Assembly (NCBI GenBank): GCA_964346145.1
Contig: CAYFTL010000044.1
Span: forward strand, 1-14,925
Source of the DNA: CAYFTL01 sp964346145
GTDB lineage: Bacteria; Bacillota; Clostridia; Christensenellales; Aristaeellaceae
Direction of reading: 5' to 3'
DNA length: 14,925 nucleotides
In this document: piece by piece, positions 6,248-13,749 of the stretch
Position numbering within the stretch: the stretch's first letter is position 1
Layout: every line of letters starts with the position of its first letter
Position numbers and translations under genes: made by a program
Notes under the pieces: generated by a model
The model's database searches: none
What the model was told of the DNA's origin: nothing
Seen by the model: only the letters and a program-made list of their open reading frames with translations

Positions 6248-7699
6248 ATGACCACTGCTGCGCGCCCTATGTCAAGTCCCCGCCAGATAGATTGGAAACG
6301 CATTGTCATCATCGTATTGTGCGTCGTTGCGTTGCTGAGCTTGCTCCTAAGCTATGCATCGGGCATCTCTTCGGCTACGGAAGAAAGCGTAACCTACTCA
6401 GGCATGGACTTTTTGTCGGGTGCACCCGATGGAAAATCTCACAGCTCGCCACACCCCATGCTGCTGGGTGCCTTTGTCGCGTTGGCATTAACCGCAATAC
6501 TAATGCTTTTCAACAAGGGAAAGAGCTTCATCCCGGTGTTATTCATGTTGCTTACCACCTTGTTTATGGTGGTTTTCCGCGTAGATGTATACTATCAATC
6601 CAAAGTTGAATTCGGCATGCTGCAAGATGGACTACGGTTTGGCATTGGATATGCCATCGGCGCCGCCGCACCGTTGGCAGCGTTCATGTTCTCCATATGG
6701 CGCGCTTTGAGCGTGAGCCGCGCCAACAAAAGAAGGGAGTTAGACACTCACTTTGCCAGCGCCAATCTGCCCGGCGGCTATAAAATGCGCTCCCTTCGGG
6801 AGACCATTGCCGTTGACTTCAAAAAACATTGGCCGGTATATCTTTTGATTTTGCCCACCGTAATTTATTACTTGGTTTGGTGCTACGGACCTATGTACGG
6901 CATCATCATCGCTTTCAACGATTACAGCCCCAGAGGCGGCATGATCGGCAGCAAATGGGTGGGCCTGCAATGGTTCCGTGACTTTTTTCGCAGCCCTTTT
7001 GCCTTCCGCACCATCCGCAACACGTTGGTCATCAGTCTGTTAAACCTGGCCATCGGCTTTCCCGCGCCCATTATACTCGCGTTGCTGCTAAACGAGGTGC
7101 GCAGCGTTCCTTTTAAGCGCACCGTTCAAACCATCACCTATATGCCCTATTTCATATCCCTCGTAGTGTTGTGCGGTATGTTGACCGACTTTGCTGCCTC
7201 CGACGGTTTGTTTTCCTCCATCGCCAAGCTCTTTGGCGGTACAGAGACCAACTTTTTAGGGCATCACAGGTATTTCAGAACCTTATACATCGGTTCTGAA
7301 ATATGGCAAAAATTGGGTTGGGATTCCATCATCTTCTTATCGGCCCTGGCTGGAATCGATCAGGAGTTGTACGAAGCCGCAACCATTGACGGAGCTGGCA
7401 AGCTCAAGCAAACCTGGCACGTTACATTGCCCGGAATCATGCCCACCATCGCCATATTGCTGATTTTGCGCATGGGCGCCATGATGAGCGTGGGCTACGA
7501 AAAAATCATTTTATTGTACAACGGCAACACCTACGAAACCGCCGATGTAATTTCGTCGTACGTGTACCGCAAGGGTATTGGAGAATCCAACTTCTCCTTC
7601 TCTACCGCTGTAAACTTGTTCAACTCCATCATCAACTTCGTGTTGGTGGTGCTGGCGAACAAAATCAGCGGCGTGTTGACCGAAACGAGTTTGTGGTAA
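6248..7699 (+). CDS. ABC sugar permease, LplB type, with N-terminal four-helix membrane extension
   Basis: A 483-residue inner-membrane subunit. Residues about 195-483 are an ordinary MetI-fold LplB-type permease: YGPMYGIIIAFNDYSP (213-228), WVGLQWF (237-243), RNTLVISL (257-264) and the ATPase-contacting EAA loop around ELYEAATIDGAGKLKQTW (373-390), ending in LTETSLW. The preceding 190 residues are not part of the usual family, whose members are near 300-320 residues, as is the second LplB here. This extension shows four hydrophobic segments (about 18-38, 71-88, 93-110 and 129-151), with SVTYSGMDFLSG (47-58) in the loop after the first and a basic stretch (RANKRRE, 158-164) before the permease part. 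ATG with AGGAG ten bases upstream. It pairs with the permease 15 bases downstream. The extension's role is unknown; it may sense or anchor a partner. Confidence 0.9.
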   Translation: MTTAARPMSSPRQIDWKRIVIIVLCVVALLSLLLSYASGISSATEESVTYSGMDFLSGAPDGKSHSSPHPMLLGAFVALALTAILMLFNKGKSFIPVLFMLLTTLFMVVFRVDVYYQSKVEFGMLQDGLRFGIGYAIGAAAPLAAFMFSIWRALSVSRANKRRELDTHFASANLPGGYKMRSLRETIAVDFKKHWPVYLLILPTVIYYLVWCYGPMYGIIIAFNDYSPRGGMIGSKWVGLQWFRDFFRSPFAFRTIRNTLVISLLNLAIGFPAPIILALLLNEVRSVPFKRTVQTITYMPYFISLVVLCGMLTDFAASDGLFSSIAKLFGGTETNFLGHHRYFRTLYIGSEIWQKLGWDSIIFLSALAGIDQELYEAATIDGAGKLKQTWHVTLPGIMPTIAILLILRMGAMMSVGYEKIILLYNGNTYETADVISSYVYRKGIGESNFSFSTAVNLFNSIINFVLVVLANKISGVLTETSLW

Positions 7700-7714
7700 A
7701 GGAGGCGACGAAAC

Positions 7715-8608
7715 ATGGCATTAAAGCACAGGCCTACATCCGAAAAAATTTTTTCGGTATGCAACTATTCCTTTTTGGTATTGCTATGCATCGTGTGCAT
7801 TTACCCGTTGTGGTATGTGTTCGTTGCATCCATCAGCGATCCCATTCAGCTGTATGCGCAGCGCGGAGTGATGATGCTGCCCATTACCCCGGCGACCTTC
7901 AAGGGATATAGCCTGGTATTGAACAACCCCAACATACCCACAGGGTTTCGAAACACCTTGATCTACCTGGGCGTCGGCACGCTGGCCAACATGTTCCTAA
8001 CCATTATGGGCGCCTACGGTCTCAGCCGCAAAGGATTGTTCTGGAACGGCAAAATCATGAAACTGATCACCTTCACCATGTACTTTCAAGGCGGGTTAAT
8101 CCCCTTCTACCTAATGGTGAAAAACATGAATATGTTGGATTCCTTCTCCGGCATAATCTTGCCGGTGTTGGTCAACACGTGGAACTTGATCGTCATGCGA
8201 ACTGCCTTCGCCGGCATTCCTGATTCCTTAGAAGAAAGCGCCAAGATCGATGGAGCATCCAGCTGGACCACCCTATGGCGCATCTATTTCCCGTTGGCGC
8301 AAGCGACCATCGCGGTCATCACACTGTTTTACGCGGTATATTGGTGGAACAACTGGTTTAACCCCTCCATCTTTTTACAAACCAAGGGCAAATATCCGTT
8401 GCAGCTGGTGTTGCGGGAAATTCTTTTGAAGAACGATACCAGCTCTATGACCAATATGTCGGCGGTAGGCCAAAGCCAACAAGAGCAATACAGAATGTTG
8501 GTAAAGTACTGCACGATAATCGTGGCCACCGTGCCCATCCTGCTCGTGTACCCATTCTTGCAGCGCTACTTTGTCAAGGGCGTTATGATTGGCTCTATCA
8601 AAGGATAA
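7715..8608 (+). CDS. ABC sugar permease, LplC/YtcP type
   Basis: A 297-residue inner-membrane subunit of normal length, partner of the permease just upstream. AAAGGAGG (7698-7705) overlaps the end of the previous gene and lies nine bases before the ATG. Family features are the first helix with IYPLWYVFVASISDP (29-43), YFQGGLIPFYLMVK (123-136), WNLIVMRTAF (156-165), the EAA loop SLEESAKIDGASSWTTLWRI (171-190) and the highly conserved tail GVMIGSIKG. The two permeases form the channel; the EAA loops dock a nucleotide-binding subunit that is not encoded here, as is usual for systems that share MsmX. The gene ends the operon; a hairpin follows at 8647. Confidence 0.93.
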   Translation: MALKHRPTSEKIFSVCNYSFLVLLCIVCIYPLWYVFVASISDPIQLYAQRGVMMLPITPATFKGYSLVLNNPNIPTGFRNTLIYLGVGTLANMFLTIMGAYGLSRKGLFWNGKIMKLITFTMYFQGGLIPFYLMVKNMNMLDSFSGIILPVLVNTWNLIVMRTAFAGIPDSLEESAKIDGASSWTTLWRIYFPLAQATIAVITLFYAVYWWNNWFNPSIFLQTKGKYPLQLVLREILLKNDTSSMTNMSAVGQSQQEQYRMLVKYCTIIVATVPILLVYPFLQRYFVKGVMIGSIKG

Positions 8609-8646
8609 AAGCTTACAAACCGACAATTTTATCAACCCAAAACCCA

Positions 8647-8678
8647 AAAAGGGATAGTGCTAAATGCGCTATCCCTTT
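8647..8678 (+). terminator. Terminator of the binding protein 2-permease operon
   Basis: A stem AAAGGGATAGTGC/GCGCTATCCCTTT (about 8648-8660 and 8666-8678, one G-T pair) closes a TAAAT loop. The A/T pairs at its foot give a short T run on either strand. It lies about 40 bases after the permease stop codon. Confidence 0.75.
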
Positions 8679-8685
8679 CAAATTT

Positions 8686-8943
8686 ATGCGCAAAAATATT
8701 TTTCTTTTCGTTTTCTCCCGCAAGGATCGCATTCCCATCATCCGTCTGTCCTTTCTGTTCAAGACTATATGTTTTCGGCTTACGATATTCTCGTCAGTTC
8801 CCCCTACGCTCCCACTTCGTAACGGTAAATATTTTCAAAACAATATTAACACAACCCACACCGATCCGGCCTATTTGTGAAATATGCTTTGCTCAAACTA
8901 TCTCGGGCCTGTATATATGTTAATTTAGAAAACTTATACAGTT
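8686..8943. other. AT-rich intergenic stretch without a recognisable gene
   Basis: Short open frames exist on the + strand (for example 8686-8880) but they lack a ribosome site, overlap the preceding terminator and resemble no family I know. The first part is pyrimidine-rich on the + strand. I see no tRNA, known riboswitch or mobile-element signature. Confidence 0.5.
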
Positions 8944-8966
8944 TTTTGTCAAATGATTTGAAAAAA
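8944..8966. promoter_or_regulatory. Inverted repeat upstream of the third operon
   Basis: TCAAAT (8949-8954) and ATTTGA (8956-8961) are perfect arms around a single G. After one mismatch four more T/A pairs extend the symmetry to 8944-8966. It lies 34 bases upstream of the -35 box, a place more typical of an activator than of a repressor. In such AT-rich sequence chance symmetry is possible. Confidence 0.35.
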
Positions 8967-9000
8967 CAACCACATTCAATAACTATTTGTAAAATTTATG

Positions 9001-9029
9001 TTTACATTTTTCTAGAATAATGTTATTAT
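9001..9029 (+). promoter_or_regulatory. Promoter of the second importer operon
   Basis: TTTACA (-35, 9001-9006), a 17-base spacer and TATTAT (-10, 9024-9029) preceded by TG at 9021-9022 make a strong extended -10 promoter. Expected transcription start is near 9036. This lies downstream of the ATG at 9020 and so supports the TTG at 9071 as the real start of the permease. Confidence 0.7.
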
Positions 9030-9070
9030 TTATTAAAAGGACAGAATGTTGTTTGGAGGAGGAATATAAC

Positions 9071-10033
9071 TTGGCTAAGGAATTGCAAACAAATCAAATG
9101 AAAGCTTCGAAGAAATCTTTGTTTTCTAAGTGGCTCAATCAATGGGATTTGCAAGTGCTGGTGATTCCGAGTATTTTGCTGGTCTTTCTTTTTTCTTACG
9201 TCCCGATGTACGGTATCGTAATGGCTTTTCAAGAATACCGCATCGGCGATTTCCCCAGCATGAGTGAATGGGTAGGGCTCAAACACTTTTTCGCCCTATT
9301 TCAGGACCCCAACTTCGGCACGGTGCTGCGCAACACTTTGGTCATCAGTTTGCTCAAAATGCTGATAAACTTTCCGCTACCCATCATCTTTGCGGTGTTT
9401 GTCAATGAACTGCGCAACAAACATTTTAAAAAATCGATACAAACGATCAGCTACTTGCCTCACTTTATTTCTTGGGTTGTTGCCGCCCGGTTGATGTTCG
9501 ACTTTTTCTCTACCGACGGCGGAGCGGTCAACGAGTTTTTAATGTCGCTGGGCCTCGCAAAATCTCCCATCCCCTTTTTCACCCAAGGGGGATACTATTG
9601 GTTTATGTCGGTGATCACCGATCTGTGGAAAGAGCTCGGCTGGAATTCCATTATATTCATTGCCGCCATTGCCTCGATCGATATGGAAATGTATGAGGCT
9701 GCAGATATCGACGGCGCAACCAGACTCCAAAAAATCTGGTACATTACTTTGGCCAGCATCCGGCCTACCATCATATTGATGTTGATTTTCAACGTAGGCG
9801 GTTTGCTGAACGCCAACTTTGACCAGGCAATGATGTTAACCAACCAGATGAGCAATGCAGTCCTGCGGGAATACGCAAATATTATTGATACTTACGTGTA
9901 CAGGGTAGGCCTAAGCCAAATGAGATTTTCATACGCGGCGGCGGCGGGCGTTTTCAAGGCAATCATCAACTTTGGATTGCTGCTAAGCGCTAATTTCATC
10001 GCCGGAAAAGTAGGCGAATCCGCGCTGTTCTAA
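9071..10033 (+). CDS. ABC sugar permease, LplB type (second importer)
   Basis: A 320-residue inner-membrane subunit. The TTG start at 9071 is chosen because GGAGGAGG (9055-9062) lies eight bases before it, while an in-frame ATG at 9020 has no ribosome site and lies before the predicted transcription start. Family blocks: VPMYGIVMAFQEY (44-56), WVGLKHFF (67-74), RNTLVISLLK (87-96), the EAA loop MYEAADIDGATRLQKIWYI (207-225) and a tail ending in VGESALF. Unlike the permease at 6248 it has no N-terminal membrane extension. It opens an operon with a second permease and a binding protein; gene order differs from the first importer, in which the binding protein comes first. Confidence 0.93.
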   Translation: MAKELQTNQMKASKKSLFSKWLNQWDLQVLVIPSILLVFLFSYVPMYGIVMAFQEYRIGDFPSMSEWVGLKHFFALFQDPNFGTVLRNTLVISLLKMLINFPLPIIFAVFVNELRNKHFKKSIQTISYLPHFISWVVAARLMFDFFSTDGGAVNEFLMSLGLAKSPIPFFTQGGYYWFMSVITDLWKELGWNSIIFIAAIASIDMEMYEAADIDGATRLQKIWYITLASIRPTIILMLIFNVGGLLNANFDQAMMLTNQMSNAVLREYANIIDTYVYRVGLSQMRFSYAAAAGVFKAIINFGLLLSANFIAGKVGESALF

Positions 10034-10071
10034 AATATGAATAATCAAAATTGCTGGATGGAGGAATCTCT

Positions 10072-10980
10072 GTGAAACGAAATTTGACTTTTGGCGAAAT
10101 TCTTTTAGATATTGTCATCATCAGTACCATGCTTCTGGTTATCGTGACCACGCTCTATCCGTTTTTGAATGCGTTGGCCATTTCGCTCAACCATTCGGAC
10201 GACACCATGAAGGGCGGAATCACCCTATTCCCACGCGTATTCACTTGGAAAAACTATGAAATCATATTTAAAAACGCTAAGATTTATACCGCGTACTTCA
10301 TTACCATCCTGCGCACCGTAATCGGCATGTTCGGCGGTCTATTGTTTACCGGTGCGTTGGCTTTCGGCTTGTCCCACAAACAGCTGGTCGGGCGCAAATT
10401 TTACACCATGTTTTGTTTGATCCCCATGTATTTTGGCGGCGGATTGATCCCCACCTATTTTTTGATAAAAACCTTGGGGCTGACCAACAACTTCTGGGTG
10501 TATGTTATCCCCAACTTGGTCAACCTATGGAACATGATCCTGATGCGCTCCTACTTTAACGGCATTCCCGATGCTTTGGAAGAGTCGGCCAAGATCGACG
10601 GCGCCAACTATATTCGCATCTTGTTTAAGATTATCTTGCCAATTTCTACACCCATCGTGGCCACCATCGCGCTGTACATCGGTGTATTCCATTGGAATTC
10701 CTGGTTTGATGCCTCCATGTACATCAATAAAGATAACTTAAAACCCATGCAAAACGTATTGATGTCCATCATAAACGAGGCCAAATTTGCCGAGAGCATT
10801 GCCAAAGAGGCGGGCGGCGCTTCGGTCGACATGGGCAACATCGCCCAAGGCAAGTCCACCAACGTGCGCTCCATCACTATGGCCACCATGATCATTACCA
10901 TCTTGCCCATCGTGATGATGTATCCGTTTATTCAGCGGTACTTCATTAAAGGAATTATGATTGGATCTATCAAAGGCTAG
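10072..10980 (+). CDS. ABC sugar permease, LplC/YtcP type (second importer)
   Basis: A 302-residue inner-membrane subunit that pairs with the permease 38 bases upstream. The GTG at 10072 follows GGAGG (10060-10064) with a seven-base gap; an in-frame TTG at 10051 lies before the ribosome site and is rejected. Family blocks: TLYPFLNALAISLN (27-40), YFGGGLIPTYFLIK (120-133), WNMILMRSYF (153-162), the EAA loop ALEESAKIDGANYIRILFKI (168-187) and the tail GIMIGSIKG, nearly the same as in the first importer's LplC. Residues about 235-265 (EAKFAESIAKEAGG and following) form a variable loop before the last helix. Confidence 0.93.
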   Translation: MKRNLTFGEILLDIVIISTMLLVIVTTLYPFLNALAISLNHSDDTMKGGITLFPRVFTWKNYEIIFKNAKIYTAYFITILRTVIGMFGGLLFTGALAFGLSHKQLVGRKFYTMFCLIPMYFGGGLIPTYFLIKTLGLTNNFWVYVIPNLVNLWNMILMRSYFNGIPDALEESAKIDGANYIRILFKIILPISTPIVATIALYIGVFHWNSWFDASMYINKDNLKPMQNVLMSIINEAKFAESIAKEAGGASVDMGNIAQGKSTNVRSITMATMIITILPIVMMYPFIQRYFIKGIMIGSIKG

Positions 10981-11026
10981 TGCATCTCTAATTATCAAAA
11001 GAGATCTACCCAGGAGGGAGTGATCG

Positions 11027-11068
11027 ATGAAGCAAACAACGTCAAAACCCTGTTACTACAAAAATTAG
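11027..11068 (+). CDS. Possible 13-codon leader ORF between permease and binding protein
   Basis: A strong ribosome site AGGAGGG (11012-11018) lies eight bases before ATG at 11027, which opens MKQTTSKPCYYKN and stops at TAG (11066-11068), just before the AGGAGG of the next gene (11072-11077). An overlapping frame from GTG at 11020 runs to a TAG that overlaps that AGGAGG, but its spacing to the ribosome site is poor. A short peptide or mere ribosome loading that keeps the binding-protein start open are both possible. No homology is known to me. Confidence 0.35.
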   Translation: MKQTTSKPCYYKN

Positions 11069-11086
11069 GCTAGGAGGAGAATGTTC

Positions 11087-12721
11087 GTGAAGAAAAGATT
11101 TACTTCTATAATGATGGTCATCATGCTTCTCTTGGTGTTCATCCCCTTTGGCGCCCTTGCTACCGCCGAAGGCGAAACACCTGCAGATCCGTACACTTTT
11201 ACCATCTACCACAACTACGACTACCAGACGATATATGAGTGGGGCAGCGATGCCATATCCAAGTATTGGCAAGAAAAGTTCAACTTGAACATCGAACAGC
11301 AGAAGCCTGACGCCGATGCTGATGCCAAGCTGAATCTGATGGTTTCTTCAGGAGATTATCCCGAAGTCATCCGCATGAACTATGGTCCGCTGTACAAACA
11401 GCTGTGCGAAATGGGCATCTTTATGGATTTGACTCCCCTGAAGGAAAACAATCCGGAATACGACAACACCATCGCCGAAAATACACAGGAACTGTTAAAG
11501 ATTGATGGCAAAATCTATTCCATGTCCCACTGGGTACGCAAAGAACCCACCGGCGGCAACAACGTTTGGATGTACAACAAGCGCTTGTACGAGGCCGCAG
11601 GAAGCCCTGAACTGAAAACCTTTGAAGATTTGTATGCATACGCTAAGAAAGTCAAAGATGAAGTGAAGGAAACCCAGGAAGGCCTGCCGGTTATCCCCTT
11701 TGCCACCAACAACAATAACGACGCGTACGACCTGGCCACCTCTGCGTTCTACCGCGCTTACGGCGGACCGGACAAGGGCGCCAGCTTCACCGCTCACATC
11801 GATGGCAAAATGCAATCGGTGCTGCGCGACCCGCGTTTCAAGGCTGCCGTTATGGAGCTAAACAAATGGTCCCGCGAAGGCTTGCTGCTGGATTCTCAAT
11901 TTGCCGATACCAACGATCAAATGGTCGAAAAGTTTATTTCCGGCCGTACCGGTTTGATCTGGTATGACTTCTCGATGGATAGCGTAAACCGCTTCCGTCA
12001 GATTTTGCGGGAAACCCACCCCGATGACGACTATGTGATCCTCACCGATCCGGTATACCCGGGAGCCGAAGGTGCAAAAACTTATGCCGACATCAAATCC
12101 ACTATGGGTTCGGCCGCGAATTTGATTACCAACAAAGCGGAACAACCCCAGAGAATCTTTGATTTCTTCATGCATATGTACAGCAAACAGGGCTCCATCG
12201 AAATGATGTACGGTCCCGCCGGAGCAGGCCTGTGGGAGGAGCTGGATGAAAACGGCAATCCCATCATGCTGAAATCCGACACCGAACTGACCAGCGACGA
12301 GAAGACCGCAATGGGCTTGTGGGCCTGGAGCATCTGCAACAGCGCCGACAACGTGGATACCACCAAGTTTGCCGTAAACGATGCCCTGCCGGAAGAAAAG
12401 CAGGACTGGGTTGTTTGGCATCAGGCCCACGTATTGTCCCCCATCATGTTCACCTCTGACGAATACGTCAACTTGAACCTGGAAATCGATCAATTGTCCG
12501 ACCTGGGCATTCAGCGCACGTTGTGCGAAGAGCAGTACAGGGCCGAAATCCCCAAGATTATCATGGCCGGCACTGCCGAAGAAGCCGAACAGTTGTACGA
12601 TGACTTGCTGAAATTCTTCGATGACAACAACTTTGCTGAAGTAGAACAAATCTACGATGCACGCCATCAGGAAATCCTGAAGCTGCAGGGTGGATCTGGA
12701 TACGCGGAATCCGACAAATAA
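11087..12721 (+). CDS. Extracellular sugar-binding protein of the second importer
   Basis: A 544-residue secreted solute-binding protein, cognate to the two permeases upstream by operon position. The GTG at 11087 is preferred because AGGAGG (11072-11077) is nine bases away; the in-frame ATG at 11081 would leave only three. The signal peptide (MKKRFTSIMM, hydrophobic core to about residue 20) ends in GALA-TA, with no lipobox cysteine in the first 50 residues. The mature part follows the family layout: a start block YTFTIYHNYDYQ, then LMVSSGDYPEVIRMNYGPLYKQL (split over about 84-106), NNVWMYNKRLYEAAG and PVIPFATNNN, typical of LplA-like binding proteins. It lacks the Thr/Glu linker of the other two and aligns with them only at family level, so its ligand is probably different. 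A strong terminator follows. Confidence 0.9.
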   Translation: MKKRFTSIMMVIMLLLVFIPFGALATAEGETPADPYTFTIYHNYDYQTIYEWGSDAISKYWQEKFNLNIEQQKPDADADAKLNLMVSSGDYPEVIRMNYGPLYKQLCEMGIFMDLTPLKENNPEYDNTIAENTQELLKIDGKIYSMSHWVRKEPTGGNNVWMYNKRLYEAAGSPELKTFEDLYAYAKKVKDEVKETQEGLPVIPFATNNNNDAYDLATSAFYRAYGGPDKGASFTAHIDGKMQSVLRDPRFKAAVMELNKWSREGLLLDSQFADTNDQMVEKFISGRTGLIWYDFSMDSVNRFRQILRETHPDDDYVILTDPVYPGAEGAKTYADIKSTMGSAANLITNKAEQPQRIFDFFMHMYSKQGSIEMMYGPAGAGLWEELDENGNPIMLKSDTELTSDEKTAMGLWAWSICNSADNVDTTKFAVNDALPEEKQDWVVWHQAHVLSPIMFTSDEYVNLNLEIDQLSDLGIQRTLCEEQYRAEIPKIIMAGTAEEAEQLYDDLLKFFDDNNFAEVEQIYDARHQEILKLQGGSGYAESDK

Positions 12722-12757
12722 ACCTGTTATATTTAGAATGTATAAGCAGTAAACACT

Positions 12758-12797
12758 TACAATGCCCCGCCTTTAAAAAGGCGGGGCATTGTATTTT
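12758..12797 (+). terminator. Strong intrinsic terminator of the second importer operon
   Basis: A 17-bp perfect stem (12758-12774 with 12777-12793, GC-rich core TGCCCCGCC/GGCGGGGCA) is followed by TTTT. It lies 36 bases after the binding-protein stop. Confidence 0.92.
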
Positions 12798-12810
12798 CTA
12801 TCTTATTCTC

Positions 12811-12855
12811 TTTTTAACAAAAAATACTCGCGCCGCAATATACGGCGCGAGTATT
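12811..12855 (-). terminator. Leftward intrinsic terminator
   Basis: A 13-bp stem AATACTCGCGCCG/CGGCGCGAGTATT (12823-12835 and 12843-12855) with a seven-base loop. Read leftward it is followed by a T run (A-rich on + at 12818-12824), then AAAAAG from TTTTT at 12811-12815. It faces the terminator at 12758 and ends transcription coming from the right. Confidence 0.7.
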
Positions 12856-13137
12856 GGACAGGCAACCAAAAAGGATTGATTGGGGGGTGTGAAGGGGACC
12901 TGTCCCGATAATAACAGCTGTCGATCCATATGCTTTGCGACAACCGCTCCTAAGGCGCAGCCCGCAAATCGAGTCTGTTGTGAAGCGCTACACATATCGA
13001 TCCGTTTATATTGAAAAGCCAATGCCGGATATATACCGGCTGCTTTTGATACTTATATCTTATAAAAACAATATGAAAGCGCTACGGATTAAATATGACA
13101 ATATTATGGATTTCACTACCAACGAATATTATAATAT
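12856..13137. repeat. Gene-free interval with inverted repeats
   Basis: GGACAGG (12856-12862) and CCTGTCC (12899-12905) bound a 50-base segment with a CCAA/TTGG pair inside. Further right are a near-perfect palindrome TGTGAAGCGCTACACA (12979-12994), a second copy of its core AAGCGCTAC (13077-13085) and a GCCGG/CCGGC hairpin (13024-13040). A leftward open frame (12798-13022) crosses the terminator hairpin and lacks a convincing ribosome site, so I do not call it a gene. The interval may be a small repeat element or a decayed gene. Confidence 0.4.
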
Positions 13138-13170
13138 AAAAAAACCGTCCTCTGTTTAAAAGGGCAGTTT
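13138..13170 (-). terminator. Terminator of the J-domain gene
   Basis: Read leftward, AAACTGCCCT pairs with AGGACGGTTT (13161-13170 and 13142-13151, one mismatch and one G-T pair) and runs into seven T (A run at 13138-13144 on +). It starts eight bases after the stop codon. Confidence 0.75.
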
Positions 13171-13177
13171 AATTTAT

Positions 13178-13678
13178 TTATGCACCTAAAATTCGCTTAC
13201 GCAGCTTGTGACAAAAAGAATCACGGAAAGATTCCGTAGCGTTTGCGCGAAGATAAGCGGAACGGTATTTGACGTTCTCAGGCGCCTGATGCACGGCTAT
13301 GCTAAAATATAAGGCCGCCTTTTTGCGTTCACCCGACCGAGCCAGTATCCCAGCAAAAAGATAATTCCATTCAGCGGTGCGCAGGGGCAGCTCTAAGAGC
13401 GCCTGGCGGGCAGCAGACAATCGACCGGCACTCAAAAGCCGCCGAACCTGATTATAATCTTGCGCAGACGCTTGTCCAGCAGCCGACTTTGCTTGTGCGC
13501 CTTTTTTAATTACTTGGTAAGCGCTGTTGATTTCCGCCATTTTTTTCTCAGCCCACATGCGTTCGGGCCCTTCTTGGAAACGGTCGGGGTGCCAACGCCG
13601 CACCAGCTGCTTGTGCACCTCGCGAAGCTGTTCTGCGGAGCAACCGGGTTCAATACCCAGTAGCGCATATTCCTTCAC
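13178..13678 (-). CDS. Small J-domain protein with TPR-like C-terminus
   Basis: A 166-residue cytoplasmic DnaJ-like co-chaperone. The J domain covers about residues 2-60 and contains the HPD motif in RRWHPDRF (about 27-34), which stimulates the ATPase of DnaK, and the helix IV-like AEINSAYQVIKKG. There is no G/F region, zinc-binding region or DnaJ C-terminal domain. Residues about 75-145 show two TPR-like helical pairs (RRLLSAGRLSAARQAL, WNYLFAGILARSGERKKAALYFSIAV and following), suggesting a client- or partner-binding module. Two GTG codons compete; the one at 13678 is seven bases from GAGGTGG (13686-13692) and is preferred over the one at 13681. The gene has its own promoter and terminator. 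Client unknown. Confidence 0.88.
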   Translation of the reverse strand: MKEYALLGIEPGCSAEQLREVHKQLVRRWHPDRFQEGPERMWAEKKMAEINSAYQVIKKGAQAKSAAGQASAQDYNQVRRLLSAGRLSAARQALLELPLRTAEWNYLFAGILARSGERKKAALYFSIAVHQAPENVKYRSAYLRANATESFRDSFCHKLRKRILGA

Positions 13679-13749
13679 CACGAATCCACCTCGCTAAAAA
13701 TAAACATAGGAACCGTAAAACAGTAATACCTATAAATTAATACCCCCAT

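Noticed and set aside
8657..8923. Short + strand open frames after the first importer
   Set aside because: They overlap a terminator, have no ribosome site and show no family resemblance.
12798..13022. 74-codon leftward open frame
   Set aside because: It runs through the GC-rich terminator hairpin, has no good ribosome site and its composition does not look like a folded protein. It remains a possible gene relic.
13068..13090. Catabolite-responsive element (TGAAAGCGCTACGG)
   Set aside because: The left half and core match the cre consensus but the right half does not, and it lies between convergent/leftward terminators with no promoter nearby.
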